A DNA stretch of 64,000 nt from Rhodoferax sp. (GTDB lineage: Bacteria; Pseudomonadota; Gammaproteobacteria; Burkholderiales; Burkholderiaceae_C), in the NCBI GenBank assembly GCA_029866205.1, contig JARWZT010000008.1, positions 347,178-411,177 on the forward strand, given 5' to 3'. The translations under genes and the position numbers were made by a program. Under the pieces are notes generated by a model. That model had not been told where the DNA came from. It worked only from the letters and a program-made list of their open reading frames with translations, and ran no database searches. Position 1 is the first letter of the stretch, and each line of letters begins with the position of its first letter. Positions 16,156 to 24,824 of the stretch are shown here, in pieces.

Positions 16156-19100
16156 TCAATGGAAATCTCGGCTGTCCGCCGACAGATCTCCCAGCAAATG
16201 CGACAGGTCCACCAGGCGTTTGGCCACCAAATGGCGTACTTGACCGTCGCCATCCGAGTCGCGTTGCCATACGCCATAGACCGCCAGCAGGCGCGCGCGG
16301 TAAAGCGCGGGGCGAAAGGCTTCTTTGACCGCCTTCCAGACAATCACATTCACACTGCCGGTCTCGTCTTCGAGCGTCACAAAAATAACGCCCTTGGCCG
16401 TCTGCGGCTGCTGGCGCATGGTGACGATGCCGCAGGCGCGCGCCAGGCGCCCGTGCGGAAAGTCACGCATCTGGGCCGCACTGAGCAGCTTTTGCGCAGC
16501 CAGCTGGGGGCGCAAAAATGCCACCGGATGGCGGCGCAAGCTCAGGCCGGTGGCGGCGTAGTCGAACACCACCTCTTCAGCCTCGCGGGCCGCAGGCAGC
16601 GCCAGCGCGTCTTCTGCCACCGGCACACCGCGAAACAGCGCAGGCGCGGCGTGCAGGGCAGAGGCGTCCCAAACCTGCTGGCGGCGGTGACCGCTCAAGC
16701 TGCGCAGCGCGTCCGCACTGGCCAGCGCCTTGAGGTCGCCCGCATCGAGGGCGCAGCGCAGCGCCAGATCGTGCGTGCTGGTAAACGGCGCACTGGCTCG
16801 CTCCTGCGCAATACGCTGCCCCACCTCCTGGCGCAATCCACTGACCATACGCAGACCCAGGCGGATGGCGGGGTGGGGTTGGTCGTGGGCTGGTAGGGGT
16901 GGCGCGTGGCCGCCAATGGGGTCAGAGCCCGATTTCGTTATCGACCCTGCGCTTCGAACAGGCTGCTGTCCTGAATCGGGATCTGACCCCATCCGCTCTG
17001 ACTCCATGGGCTCTGGCTCCCATTTTTCCAGCGTGCAATCCCAGTCGCTGTGGCTGACGTCCGCAGGGCGGACCTGTATGCCGTGGCGGCGGGCGTCTTG
17101 GACGAGTTGGCTGGGGCCGTAAAAGCCCAGGGGTTGGCTGTTGAGCATGGCCGCAAGAAAACAGGCGGGCTCGTGGCGTTTGAGCCAGCAGCTCACATAA
17201 ACCAAGAGCGCGAAGCTGGCGGCGTGGCTTTCGGGGAAGCCGTATTCGCCAAAGCCTTCGATCTGCTTGAACAGGCCATCGGCAAATTCCTGGGTGTAGC
17301 CGTTGGCCACCATGGCGCCAACCAGTCGATCATAAAAATGGTGCACGCCACCCTTGCGCTTCCAGGCCGCCATGGAACGGCGCAAGCTGTCCGCCTCGCC
17401 ACCGCTAAAGTTGGCCGCCGCCATGGCGATTTGCATGACCTGCTCCTGAAAAATCGGCACACCCAGGGTGCGTTTGAGCACCTCTTCAAGGGCCGGGCTG
17501 GCGTATTGCACGGCGCCGGGGTTGGCGCGTGCCAGCAAATACGGATGCACCATGCCGCCCTGAATCGGACCGGGACGCACGATGGCCACTTGCACCACCA
17601 GGTCGTAAAAGCAGCGGGGTTTCAGGCGCGGCAACATGCTCATTTGCGCGCGACTCTCAATTTGGAACACGCCCACCGTATCGGCACGGCACACCATGTC
17701 GTAGGTGGCCGGGTCTTCAGGCGGAATATCTTGCAGGCGCAGCGGTCTGCCGCGCCACTGGCCCACCATGTCCAGGCAGCGGTGAATGGCGCTGAGCATG
17801 CCCAGCGCCAGCACGTCCACCTTCAACAGGCCCACGGCGTCCAGATCGTCTTTGTCCCACTGGATGATGCTGCGCTCGGGCATGGCGGCGTTTTCTACCG
17901 GCACCAAGCGCGTGAGCCGCCCCTGTGTCAGGACAAAGCCGCCCACGTGCTGGCTCAGGTGGCGCGGAAAGCGCTGCAACTGGTGTGACAGCTCCAGCCA
18001 CTGAGCCAGACGTTTGGCATTGGGAAGGGCGACACGCTCGCCGTGCAGTTCGTGCACCCGGGCAATGGCAGACTCCAGGCGCTCGGCCAGCACGCTGCGG
18101 CTGTACATACCGGGGTGTTCTTTGCTGAAGGCGGCGATCAACGCGTCGGGGATTTGCAGTGCCCGTCCCACATCGCGCAAGGCACTGCGCGGCCGGTAAC
18201 GGGTGACCACGGCGGTAATGGCTGCTCGCTCGCGGCCATATTTGGCGTAGATGTACTGAATCACTTCTTCGCGCCGCTGGTGCTCAAAGTCGACATCAAT
18301 ATCGGGCGGCTCGTCGCGCTCCCGCGAGATAAAGCGCTCAAACAGCACACTCATGCGGGCCGGGTCGACCTCGGTCACACCCAGGCAATAGCACACCGCC
18401 GAATTGGCCGCCGATCCCCGGCCCTGGCACAAGATGCCTTGGCTGCGGGCGAAGCGCACGATGTCGTGCACCGTCAGAAAATACATCTCGTACTTCAGCT
18501 CGGCGATCAGCACCAGCTCGTGCTCCACTTGGGCGCGCACGCTCGGCGGCATGCCGCTGGGGTAACGCACGCGCGCACCTTCTTCGGCGTACTGGCGCAG
18601 AGTTTGCGCCGGGGTATGGCCGGGCAGCACGGCCTCTAAAGGGTAGTGGTAGCGCAGGCTGTCCAGCGAGAAGCTGCAGCGGCTGGCGATCACCAAAGTG
18701 TTGTCCAATTGCGCGGCACCGAACAAAGTGCCCAGGCGCGCGCGACTGCGCAAATGGCGCTCGGCGTTGGACTGCAGGCCACGCCCGCACTGCGCCACCG
18801 GCAACCCCAGGTTCACGGCGGTCAGCACATCGTGCAGGGGCTTGCGCGAGCGCAAATGCATGCGCACCCCGCCAGTGGCCACCAGCGGCACGCCGGTGAA
18901 CTGCGCAATTTGCTCCAGACGCAGGGCGTGCAACGCGTCTTGCACGCCCAAGCTGCGCCCCAGGCCCAACCAGACCGCAGCGCCGTAGCGCGCTTTGGCT
19001 GCCGCGGCGATGGCGCAGGCCTGCTCGATCGACAAGTCAGGCGGCAGCAGCAAGATGATTTCGTTGCCCTGCAGTGTGGGCCACGCCTCAAAAGCGCCCT

Positions 19101-19536
19101 CGCCTGCCTGCGACTGCCAGCACAGCGCATATTCCCCCTTGGGCGCGGCACGGCGGGCGCTGGTGATGAACTCGCACAGAGGGCCCCAGCCATCCAGATC
19201 GTGCGCAAGGGCGACAAAGCGAAACAACACTTTGGAGGAGCCTCCCACCCTGCCCCCCCCGTGGGCGGCAGGCGCCACGGCAAACTCGGCGCCCGGCAGC
19301 AACTGCAAGCCCAGGCGCTTGGCCTCCAAGTGCGCGCGCACCATGCCCGCCACCGAACATTCATCGGTCAGCGCCAGCGCCCGGTAGCCCAGCGCGTGGG
19401 CGCGCTGCACCAGCTCCTCGGGCAGGGAAGCTCCGCGCTGGAAGCTAAAGGCCGACAAACAATGCAGTTCGGCGTAGTCGGGCGGGGGCGATGCCTGCAG
19501 GGGCGCAGCGGCGGTCAACAAAGACGGGGGTTCCAT
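16156..19536 (-). CDS. dnaE2: Error-prone DNA polymerase DnaE2 (ImuC)
   Basis: Second, damage-inducible alpha subunit of DNA polymerase III, used in SOS mutagenesis. At 1126 residues it is longer than usual (about 1050). The PHP domain opens the protein (YAELHCLSAFSFQRGAS and RALALTDECSVAGM). The catalytic aspartates are in PDIDVDFEHQRREEV around residue 412. The PHP domain is followed by palm, fingers, helix-hairpin-helix and OB domains. Between DWDCTLE and PAIRLGLRMVSGL sits an extra stretch of about 50 residues encoded by a REP-like repeat (16915-17026). A perfect LexA box lies 58 bases upstream of the ATG. The usual partners imuA and imuB are not adjacent, so this gene stands alone. Confidence 0.94.
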   Translation of the reverse strand: MEPPSLLTAAAPLQASPPPDYAELHCLSAFSFQRGASLPEELVQRAHALGYRALALTDECSVAGMVRAHLEAKRLGLQLLPGAEFAVAPAAHGGGRVGGSSKVLFRFVALAHDLDGWGPLCEFITSARRAAPKGEYALCWQSQAGEGAFEAWPTLQGNEIILLLPPDLSIEQACAIAAAAKARYGAAVWLGLGRSLGVQDALHALRLEQIAQFTGVPLVATGGVRMHLRSRKPLHDVLTAVNLGLPVAQCGRGLQSNAERHLRSRARLGTLFGAAQLDNTLVIASRCSFSLDSLRYHYPLEAVLPGHTPAQTLRQYAEEGARVRYPSGMPPSVRAQVEHELVLIAELKYEMYFLTVHDIVRFARSQGILCQGRGSAANSAVCYCLGVTEVDPARMSVLFERFISRERDEPPDIDVDFEHQRREEVIQYIYAKYGRERAAITAVVTRYRPRSALRDVGRALQIPDALIAAFSKEHPGMYSRSVLAERLESAIARVHELHGERVALPNAKRLAQWLELSHQLQRFPRHLSQHVGGFVLTQGRLTRLVPVENAAMPERSIIQWDKDDLDAVGLLKVDVLALGMLSAIHRCLDMVGQWRGRPLRLQDIPPEDPATYDMVCRADTVGVFQIESRAQMSMLPRLKPRCFYDLVVQVAIVRPGPIQGGMVHPYLLARANPGAVQYASPALEEVLKRTLGVPIFQEQVMQIAMAAANFSGGEADSLRRSMAAWKRKGGVHHFYDRLVGAMVANGYTQEFADGLFKQIEGFGEYGFPESHAASFALLVYVSCWLKRHEPACFLAAMLNSQPLGFYGPSQLVQDARRHGIQVRPADVSHSDWDCTLEKWEPEPMESERMGSDPDSGQQPVRSAGSITKSGSDPIGGHAPPLPAHDQPHPAIRLGLRMVSGLRQEVGQRIAQERASAPFTSTHDLALRCALDAGDLKALASADALRSLSGHRRQQVWDASALHAAPALFRGVPVAEDALALPAAREAEEVVFDYAATGLSLRRHPVAFLRPQLAAQKLLSAAQMRDFPHGRLARACGIVTMRQQPQTAKGVIFVTLEDETGSVNVIVWKAVKEAFRPALYRARLLAVYGVWQRDSDGDGQVRHLVAKRLVDLSHLLGDLSADSRDFH
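16915..17026. repeat. REP-like palindromic repeat inserted in frame in dnaE2
   Basis: Left arm 16916-16934 (ATGGGGTCAGAGCCCGATT) and right arm 16974-16992 (AATCGGGATCTGACCCCAT) are inverted copies with one mismatch in 19. Two further degenerate copies of the right-arm unit follow in tandem to about 17023 (CTCTGACTCCAT and CTCTGGCTCCCAT). Such GGGGTCAG/CTGACCCC palindromes resemble REP elements mobilised by RAYT transposases in proteobacteria. The open frame is kept. Confidence 0.7.
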
Positions 19537-19593
19537 AGAAATTCAGCAGAAAACCGGCGCTTGCCCAATGGGGAAGCGGGACTCTGTCGTTTT

Positions 19594-19613
19594 TACTGTT
19601 TATAAAAACAGTA
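19594..19613. promoter_or_regulatory. LexA (SOS) box upstream of dnaE2
   Basis: TACTGTTTATAAAAACAGTA is a perfect CTGT-N8-ACAG match to the E. coli-type LexA consensus and lies 58 bases before the dnaE2 start. It is the only site of this type recognised in the window. The rest of the 275-base gap up to 19811 shows nothing else I can name. Confidence 0.92.
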
Positions 19614-19811
19614 TGGTAAACCTATCGCCAAACGCCTGCCAAAAGGTGGCTGAATCCGATCGGACGGGTGTGCAAGCGCCCGTCTCAACTAGGCCGTACT
19701 GTCAACTTGGCACGAATCAAGGCGCAGTTTCGATACCATGCGTCTTTTCGAATTCGACGCCGCAAAAAGCGATTCCAATCGTGTGAAGCATGGAGCCTCG
19801 GTTTTGCGAAC

Positions 19812-20285
19812 CTACTCCCGCTGGGCCAAACCCTCGTCAAACAGCCACTCGCGGTAATAGCGCTTACTGACAAAGTCTGCGTACTTGGGTTTGAATGTGG
19901 TACGCACCGCCCGCAGATCGGACAAAGAGTGAAACGCGTCAATGCCAGGTTCGCTCTGAGAGAGGAGCTCACCCCACAGTGCTTGCCCCGTCATCGGATC
20001 CAGCGGCACGCGGCGCAGGTGACGCACTATCATTTTGGGAAACCGCGGGTCACGCAGCAAGTCCTCCATCCGTTGGGGACGCGGGTTCTTACCTGGCGGC
20101 GTGGCGAGAGCGTAGGTGCGCAGGGCGTTCGCCAGTTCGCTGCCCGCATCCAGCAACGCCTCCTCCGCTCCGTAGCGTTGCATGACTGCGCCAGTACGCA
20201 GCAGCCCCGCACTCAGTGTGGCGGTCACTGCCACCAGGACCAACAGACCAATATAGGTGTAGCCCTGCTGCGACCGGCGCTTCAT
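19812..20285 (-). CDS. Minor pseudopilin lacking Glu5 (T2SS/T4P-like)
   Basis: A 157-residue type IV pilin-like protein, last gene of the secretion cluster. The short basic leader and cleavage glycine are MKRRSQQG, followed by the hydrophobic helix YTYIGLLVLVAVTATLSAGLL. Position 5 of the mature protein is Gly, not the Glu required in major pilins. That is typical of tip subunits such as GspK, though this protein is much shorter than GspK (about 300 residues). The globular part has conserved pseudopilin features (DPMTGQALWG). Its start overlaps the stop of the preceding pseudopilin by one base. Confidence 0.72.
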   Translation of the reverse strand: MKRRSQQGYTYIGLLVLVAVTATLSAGLLRTGAVMQRYGAEEALLDAGSELANALRTYALATPPGKNPRPQRMEDLLRDPRFPKMIVRHLRRVPLDPMTGQALWGELLSQSEPGIDAFHSLSDLRAVRTTFKPKYADFVSKRYYREWLFDEGLAQRE

Positions 20286-20677
20286 CAGAGTGCCCCGTAG
20301 GCCACGCCCAAGTGGTTATTGCCCAGAGCGCTACTGCGCAGGTTGTAAACCTTGCCTTTGGTCCCCTCTTGGGGTGGCTCCAGCACCCATGCAGAACTGC
20401 TTGAGCGAACGGGGTCAAACGGTAAGCTCTTGAGGTATTTTTTTTCTACCAACTCCTCCAGAGATTCGGGGTAACGACCGGTGTCGCCATAAAACGTGTC
20501 CAAAACGGCACGTGTGGTGCGCAAGTTGTCCACCAAGACCGCGTCGCGCGCGGCGTCAATGCTCTGGAAATAGCGTGGCACTGCCAGCGTGAGCAGCAAT
20601 GACACGATCGACAGCACCACCAACAGCTCAATCAGGGTAAAACCCCTCCAAGCGCGAACTCTAGGTAACGTCTTCAT
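20285..20677 (-). CDS. Pseudopilin (GspG-like)
   Basis: A 130-residue prepilin. The leader ends in RGFTLIELLVVLSIVSLLLTL, with Glu5 present. The start at 20677 (MKTLPRVRAWRG) is four bases after the previous stop. The globular domain carries the segment GRYPESLEELVEKKYLKSLPFDPV, similar to the GspG/PilE region with its conserved proline turn. A longer open frame extends upstream in the same frame but overlaps the neighbour and is not credible. Likely one of several subunits of the pseudopilus; cleavage needs a prepilin peptidase that is not encoded in the window. Confidence 0.82.
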   Translation of the reverse strand: MKTLPRVRAWRGFTLIELLVVLSIVSLLLTLAVPRYFQSIDAARDAVLVDNLRTTRAVLDTFYGDTGRYPESLEELVEKKYLKSLPFDPVRSSSSAWVLEPPQEGTKGKVYNLRSSALGNNHLGVAYGAL

Positions 20678-20681
20678 AGCC

Positions 20682-21152
20682 CTACCAGCTGCTGTAAGCC
20701 GCGCCGTTGAGACCCAGCTTGTTGGAACGGGAACGCACGTCGTACACGTCGTCTCCCTCTTGGGGCTCTGCCGCCTCGCTGGCGTAGCTGCGCAAAGCCC
20801 AGGTGGCGGCGGCGGGCAGATCCCTCCTAGGCTCCATGGGGTCCCGCGGCAGACTGCGCAGCAGATACAGCTTTCCTTTACGTTCTTTGTCTCTGAATGC
20901 CACACCTTCGGCCAAAACCTGCAAGTTAGGCGGATAGCCCGAGGCTTCAGGCCGTGTGTCGATGACACCGGCGTCGACGGCCGCCTTGTAGGCATCCAAG
21001 GCACCGCGAATCTCGCGCAGGGCTTGACGTAAATCAGCCTCGCGGGCACGTTGCCGGCTGACTTCGAGCACCGGAAGCGACAGGGTGGCCAATACCGCGA
21101 TGATGGCCACGGTCACCATCAGCTCGATCAACGTAAAGCCGCGTTGCACCAC
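20682..21152 (-). CDS. Pseudopilin (GspG/H-like)
   Basis: A 156-residue prepilin with a very short leader (MVQRG), then FTLIELMVTVAIIAVLATLSL; Glu5 is present. The mature helix continues into VSRQRAREADLRQALREIRGALDAYK, as in GspG. The C-terminal half has SLPRDPMEP and the acidic turn GDDVYDVRS. It lies nine bases downstream of the secretin gene stop and four bases before the next pseudopilin. Whether it fills the role of GspH, GspI or a second GspG cannot be told. Confidence 0.82.
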   Translation of the reverse strand: MVQRGFTLIELMVTVAIIAVLATLSLPVLEVSRQRAREADLRQALREIRGALDAYKAAVDAGVIDTRPEASGYPPNLQVLAEGVAFRDKERKGKLYLLRSLPRDPMEPRRDLPAAATWALRSYASEAAEPQEGDDVYDVRSRSNKLGLNGAAYSSW

Positions 21153-21161
21153 AACTTAGAC

Positions 21162-23051
21162 TCAGGGTTTGTCGGTGGCTGGCGGGGCTTCGGGCACTGG
21201 CGCCGCAGTGGAAGGCGGCACCAGGGGCGCAACAGGAGCGTTCGGTGCCGCAGGTGCGACAGGCGCCGCAAGCGCGCTGCCCCCGCCCAGAGCTCGACTT
21301 TCTGTGCCGGTGCGAAATTCACTAAACCGCCCCTCGGGCCGCTGGCTGTTACGCACAATGCGTGGAGTAATCGACAGTACGATCTCCGAGCGCTTATCCG
21401 AATCCGCGCTGGAACCAAAAATTCTTTTCAAGCCCGGCAGATCACCCAGACCCGGCACTTTGTCGGCCGTCTTACGGTCTTCGTTATTGATCAGACCCGC
21501 CAGCACCTGGTTCTCGCCATCGTGCAAGCGCAGCACGGTCGTGGCGTTGCGGGTTCCGATGGTGTAGTAAGTCGAGCCCAAGTTGCTTTTCTGGGGGTTC
21601 AGGGCGTTGCTTACCTCCAGCCCCAGTTTGATCGTGACGTCATTGCCGCGGTAAATGACCGGCTCAACTTCTAGCTTGAGGCCCACATCCATATAGGTCA
21701 CGGTCTCTGAAGATCCGCCTTGCGGCGTAGTCACAGCGGTCAAAACTGGTATTTTGTCGCCAATCATGATCTTTGCTTTTTCGCGGCTCAGCACCCGAAT
21801 ACGGGGATTCGCTAAGAGGTTGACATCGGTATCTTTTTTTTCTGCGTTCAATTGCAAGCCCCCCAAACCAACGCCTGTCGTGCTGGCGTTAAGGTTTTGC
21901 AAATCCGCCAGCGTAAGGCCCACGCCGCTGGCGCTGGCCAAGGGACTCAGGCTCAGGGCGGTAGGCCATTTGATGCCCAAGGTTTCCAGACGGTCACGCG
22001 CGACCTCAAGCACCTCGAGCTCCAGCATCACCTCCGACTCTGGCACGTCATAAGTGGCGACCAGGCGCTCCAGCAGGTCCAGCATCTCAGGCGTGTCACG
22101 GGCAATCAGCGCATTGAGCTTGTCGTCGACCACGACATCGCGGCCCTTGAACAGGGTCTTGATGGCGGCGCCCACCCCCTTGGCCTCGCTAAACATCAGC
22201 GGAAAGGTGCGCACATTGAGTTCTTGGTAATCCTTGAGCTTGCCCGGAGTGTTGGGAAAGACAATGATGGTGTTGGCGTTGACCACCTGCTTTTCTAACT
22301 GATTGCTCACCAAGAGCAGGTTGAGCGCTTCTTCGATAGTGGTATTCCGCACCAGCAAACTTGCTTTGAGCTCCGGCTTGATATCTTTGTCCAGCACAAA
22401 ATTCAAGCCACTCCCGCGCGCCAAGCTCTCAAAAATCTGGCGCACCGAAGCGTCGCGAAATTCCAAAGAAATCGGTTGGCGAAACGCCTTGCTCAGCGCA
22501 CTGGTGCTGTTGGCGGCGATCGCGATTTTTTCGAGGGCGGTGGCTTGCAGGGCTTGGGCGTCCAGATGGGTGGCATCGTCCCGCAAGACGGCCTGAGCGT
22601 AGCTGCGCGCCGACTCCCAGTCTTTCGCCTGTGCCGCCTGCTGTCCTTGCTCGAGCGTGCGGGCTACGCGCTCTTGCTGGCGAACCCGTTGCAATCCCCT
22701 GCGGGCCAAGTCGTCATCAGGATAGATCGTCAACACCCGCTCCAACAGGGAGGCGGCAGCGACCCAGTCCTTGCGCTGCATGCGGGCCTGGGCCTGGGCC
22801 AGCCAGGACTGCGCCGCAAGGCGCTGCCCCGTCAGAAAGGCGGTTTTGTATTCAACGTTGTTTGGTGTGCTGCGCGCTAGCGTCTCCAGCGCCTGCAAGC
22901 CAGCGTCCGTTTGGCCTTGCTCCATCAGGGTCCGGCCTGCCTGAGTCGGCGACTGCACGGCGCAACCCGCAACCAGAAAAACCAAGGTCAGCGCGAGACC
23001 CGCGCCGGTACGGGCAAAGGCTAAGGCCACGGGCTTATTGCAGGGGCTCAC
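21162..23051 (-). CDS. gspD: Secretin (GspD/PilQ family) lipoprotein
   Basis: Outer membrane secretin, 629 residues, starting with GTG that overlaps the preceding TAG by one base. A lipobox (V27-A28-G29-C30) suggests lipid anchoring. Residues about 35-190 form TPR-like helical repeats, unusual in classical GspD but known in secretins of type IV pilus and MSHA-like systems. N-domains follow (SLEFRDASVRQIFESLARGSGLNF is the secretin N0/N1-type motif). The secretin core includes VGLKLEVEPVI and the end VPGLGDLPGLKRIFG, with IVLSITPRIVR. The C-terminus is a Pro/Ala-rich tail. It forms the outer membrane channel of the cluster. Confidence 0.92.
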   Translation of the reverse strand: MSPCNKPVALAFARTGAGLALTLVFLVAGCAVQSPTQAGRTLMEQGQTDAGLQALETLARSTPNNVEYKTAFLTGQRLAAQSWLAQAQARMQRKDWVAAASLLERVLTIYPDDDLARRGLQRVRQQERVARTLEQGQQAAQAKDWESARSYAQAVLRDDATHLDAQALQATALEKIAIAANSTSALSKAFRQPISLEFRDASVRQIFESLARGSGLNFVLDKDIKPELKASLLVRNTTIEEALNLLLVSNQLEKQVVNANTIIVFPNTPGKLKDYQELNVRTFPLMFSEAKGVGAAIKTLFKGRDVVVDDKLNALIARDTPEMLDLLERLVATYDVPESEVMLELEVLEVARDRLETLGIKWPTALSLSPLASASGVGLTLADLQNLNASTTGVGLGGLQLNAEKKDTDVNLLANPRIRVLSREKAKIMIGDKIPVLTAVTTPQGGSSETVTYMDVGLKLEVEPVIYRGNDVTIKLGLEVSNALNPQKSNLGSTYYTIGTRNATTVLRLHDGENQVLAGLINNEDRKTADKVPGLGDLPGLKRIFGSSADSDKRSEIVLSITPRIVRNSQRPEGRFSEFRTGTESRALGGGSALAAPVAPAAPNAPVAPLVPPSTAAPVPEAPPATDKP

Positions 23052-23605
23052 TAGGGCGCTCCAATCTCAAGAGTTTGACGCTCATTGAGCGGCAGATAGG
23101 TAAAGACAATTTGCGGCGGCGCGATGGAATCCACACGGTATCGGCCATCAATGACGGTATTCACTTGGGCAAGCCGCATTTCTTCACCGAGCGCCAGGTA
23201 AACCTGCCAGGCTCCTGCCTGCCACTGTTTGCCCAAAAAACTAAACGGCAGGGGTGGGGCTTGCGGCACCACCGGCTCAGGGGGTGGCGGTGGTGGAGTC
23301 CAAGACCGCGCACCGAAAGCCATCGCCAGTGATTGACGGGCATCCGGCGGTGGCGCCGGAGCGCGTTCCGCCAAGGCCAGCACGGCCTCAGGGCCCGCGG
23401 AGTCTTGGTTTGCAGGTTTGGACGCGCGGTTGAGACCCCTATCCCTGTTGGCGGCGTCCACCAGCAAAGGTGCGGGCGCGCGCGCGGTATCGGAGCGGGT
23501 GGGAACCACCAATTTATCGTCGCTGCTGGGTGTTTTGTCCGCAAAAAATGCCAGCCAAGTTGATGCCAACAACGCCGCCAACCCCATGTATTGCCGCATT
23601 TTCAT
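23051..23605 (-). CDS. GspC/PilP-like periplasmic connector
   Basis: A 184-residue bitopic protein. An N-terminal membrane segment (MGLAALLASTWLAFF) is followed by a Pro/Ala-rich linker (PPPPPPEPVVPQAPPLPF) and a small beta domain: FSFLGKQWQAG, YLALGEEMRLAQVNTVIDGRYRVDSI. This plan, with the 'FLG' turn and a repeated Y-x-V strand, matches GspC HR domains and PilP, which link the inner membrane platform to the secretin. It directly precedes the secretin gene and its own start overlaps the PilO-like gene stop. The assignment rests mainly on size, order and plan. Confidence 0.65.
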   Translation of the reverse strand: MKMRQYMGLAALLASTWLAFFADKTPSSDDKLVVPTRSDTARAPAPLLVDAANRDRGLNRASKPANQDSAGPEAVLALAERAPAPPPDARQSLAMAFGARSWTPPPPPPEPVVPQAPPLPFSFLGKQWQAGAWQVYLALGEEMRLAQVNTVIDGRYRVDSIAPPQIVFTYLPLNERQTLEIGAP

Positions 23606-24234
23606 GGCGCACCACCGGCCATCGGCAACGGCGCTTGGTAGAGCGTCCAGCGCAGGTTTACCTCTAATGCGTCAGCGGCAGCAGCATCGCGCTTGAAAGC
23701 GGCGCCATCGAGTGCCAAGGTGGGCAGAGCCTGTAAGGCATCTTGTACAAAGCCGCGAACCGCCGAGTAAGTACCCACCACGGGCAGTTGCATTCGGTAG
23801 CTACACGACACGCCACTGTCATCACAGGCTTGTTTGTACTGACCCTGTGGCAGCTCGAGGTCCCAGCGCTGGGCCAATGCAAACATGGTTTGCTGCGCGC
23901 CCTCCGGCAAGGGAGCCTGCGCGAGCAGCGCTTTGAATTGGGCCGCGTTGCGCTGGCTAGCCTCTGTCTCAGACAAGGGTAGCGATAAGCCGGATACGCC
24001 GTTTTGCAAAACAGCTTGGGCCTGCTGGGCATTGGCAGCTTGGGCTTGCAACAGTGCCTCTTGGTCTTGCACAAGCCCTGCATATTGCGCTGGCAGCAGG
24101 CTCGCAACCAACACCAGCGCCACCAGCCACAGTGCCACAGCCAACCCCACCAGCGGGCTGGCACGACCCGCGCGCAAACCGGTGTCTTGCGCCCACTGAA
24201 GCAATCTGCGGCCAAGGTCTGCGGAGTGGATCAT
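23602..24234 (-). CDS. PilO/GspM-like inner membrane protein
   Basis: A 210-residue bitopic protein. The ATG at 24234 is chosen because it overlaps the previous stop as ATGA. One membrane helix (GLAVALWLVALVLVASLLPAQYAGL) is followed by a coiled coil (QDQEALLQAQAANAQQAQAVLQ) and a compact domain ending in NLRWTLYQAPLP. This is the layout of PilO and GspM, partners of the PilN/GspL protein. It sits between PilN-like and GspC-like genes with four-base overlaps on both sides. Confidence 0.7.
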   Translation of the reverse strand: MIHSADLGRRLLQWAQDTGLRAGRASPLVGLAVALWLVALVLVASLLPAQYAGLVQDQEALLQAQAANAQQAQAVLQNGVSGLSLPLSETEASQRNAAQFKALLAQAPLPEGAQQTMFALAQRWDLELPQGQYKQACDDSGVSCSYRMQLPVVGTYSAVRGFVQDALQALPTLALDGAAFKRDAAAADALEVNLRWTLYQAPLPMAGGAP

Positions 24235-24824
24235 GGCTTGGCCTGGGTCCAACGCAGGTTAAGCTCAAATCGCAGGGGCCGGTTCGGGTCTTGCGCGTTG
24301 ACTTGGTGAGACATCAAAACAACGGTCTCAAAAAAGGGCTCGTTGCGCAATTGGCGGACAAAGCCCAGCATGTCGGCACTGTCCTTCGCTTCGGCCAGCA
24401 GGCGCAGCCCCTGTGCGCCCCCGGGCTCCTGCTCCGCAGATGTCGCTTCGGGTCGCATTTCCAAGATCGCCACCTGAATTCCTGGGGCGCTGGACACCCG
24501 TTCCAACGCATCCCAAAGCTTGGACCACGGACGGTTGAGCGCCAGCAAGGCCTGATTCATGGTTTTGACCTGCGCCGCATCGATTTTCTGTGCACCGGTC
24601 ACTGCAGGTGTAGCGCCGCCCCGCACAGAGGTAGTCGGTGGAATCACCGCGCGTGCCAGCGTCTCTTGTAAACCCAGGCGTTCAGCGCGCACCGCAGCGA
24701 AAGCCCACAAGCCAGCGCCCAAGGCCAGCATCGCGCCGACCAGCGCAGCCCACACCATAAGGCTGGCGCGCGCGCTCCAAAAACGGAAATTGCGTGGCGC
24801 AAAGTCCAGCTCTAAGCGATTCAT
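24231..24824 (-). CDS. PilN/GspL C-terminal-like inner membrane protein
   Basis: A 197-residue bitopic protein; the ATG at 24824 overlaps the preceding stop (ATGA). The N-terminus carries the short segment MNRLELDFAPRNFRFWSARA, as in PilN, where the N-terminal tail docks onto PilM. A membrane helix (LMVWAALVGAMLALGAGLWAF), a coiled coil and a ferredoxin-like domain ending in LRFELNLRWTQ follow. Its place after a PilM-like gene suggests that the system uses a split PilM/PilN pair instead of a fused GspL. Confidence 0.7.
   Translation of the reverse strand: MNRLELDFAPRNFRFWSARASLMVWAALVGAMLALGAGLWAFAAVRAERLGLQETLARAVIPPTTSVRGGATPAVTGAQKIDAAQVKTMNQALLALNRPWSKLWDALERVSSAPGIQVAILEMRPEATSAEQEPGGAQGLRLLAEAKDSADMLGFVRQLRNEPFFETVVLMSHQVNAQDPNRPLRFELNLRWTQAKP

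Noticed and set aside
17050..17988. Plus-strand open frame opposite dnaE2
   Set aside because: Antisense shadow; the minus-strand frame carries all DnaE2 motifs.
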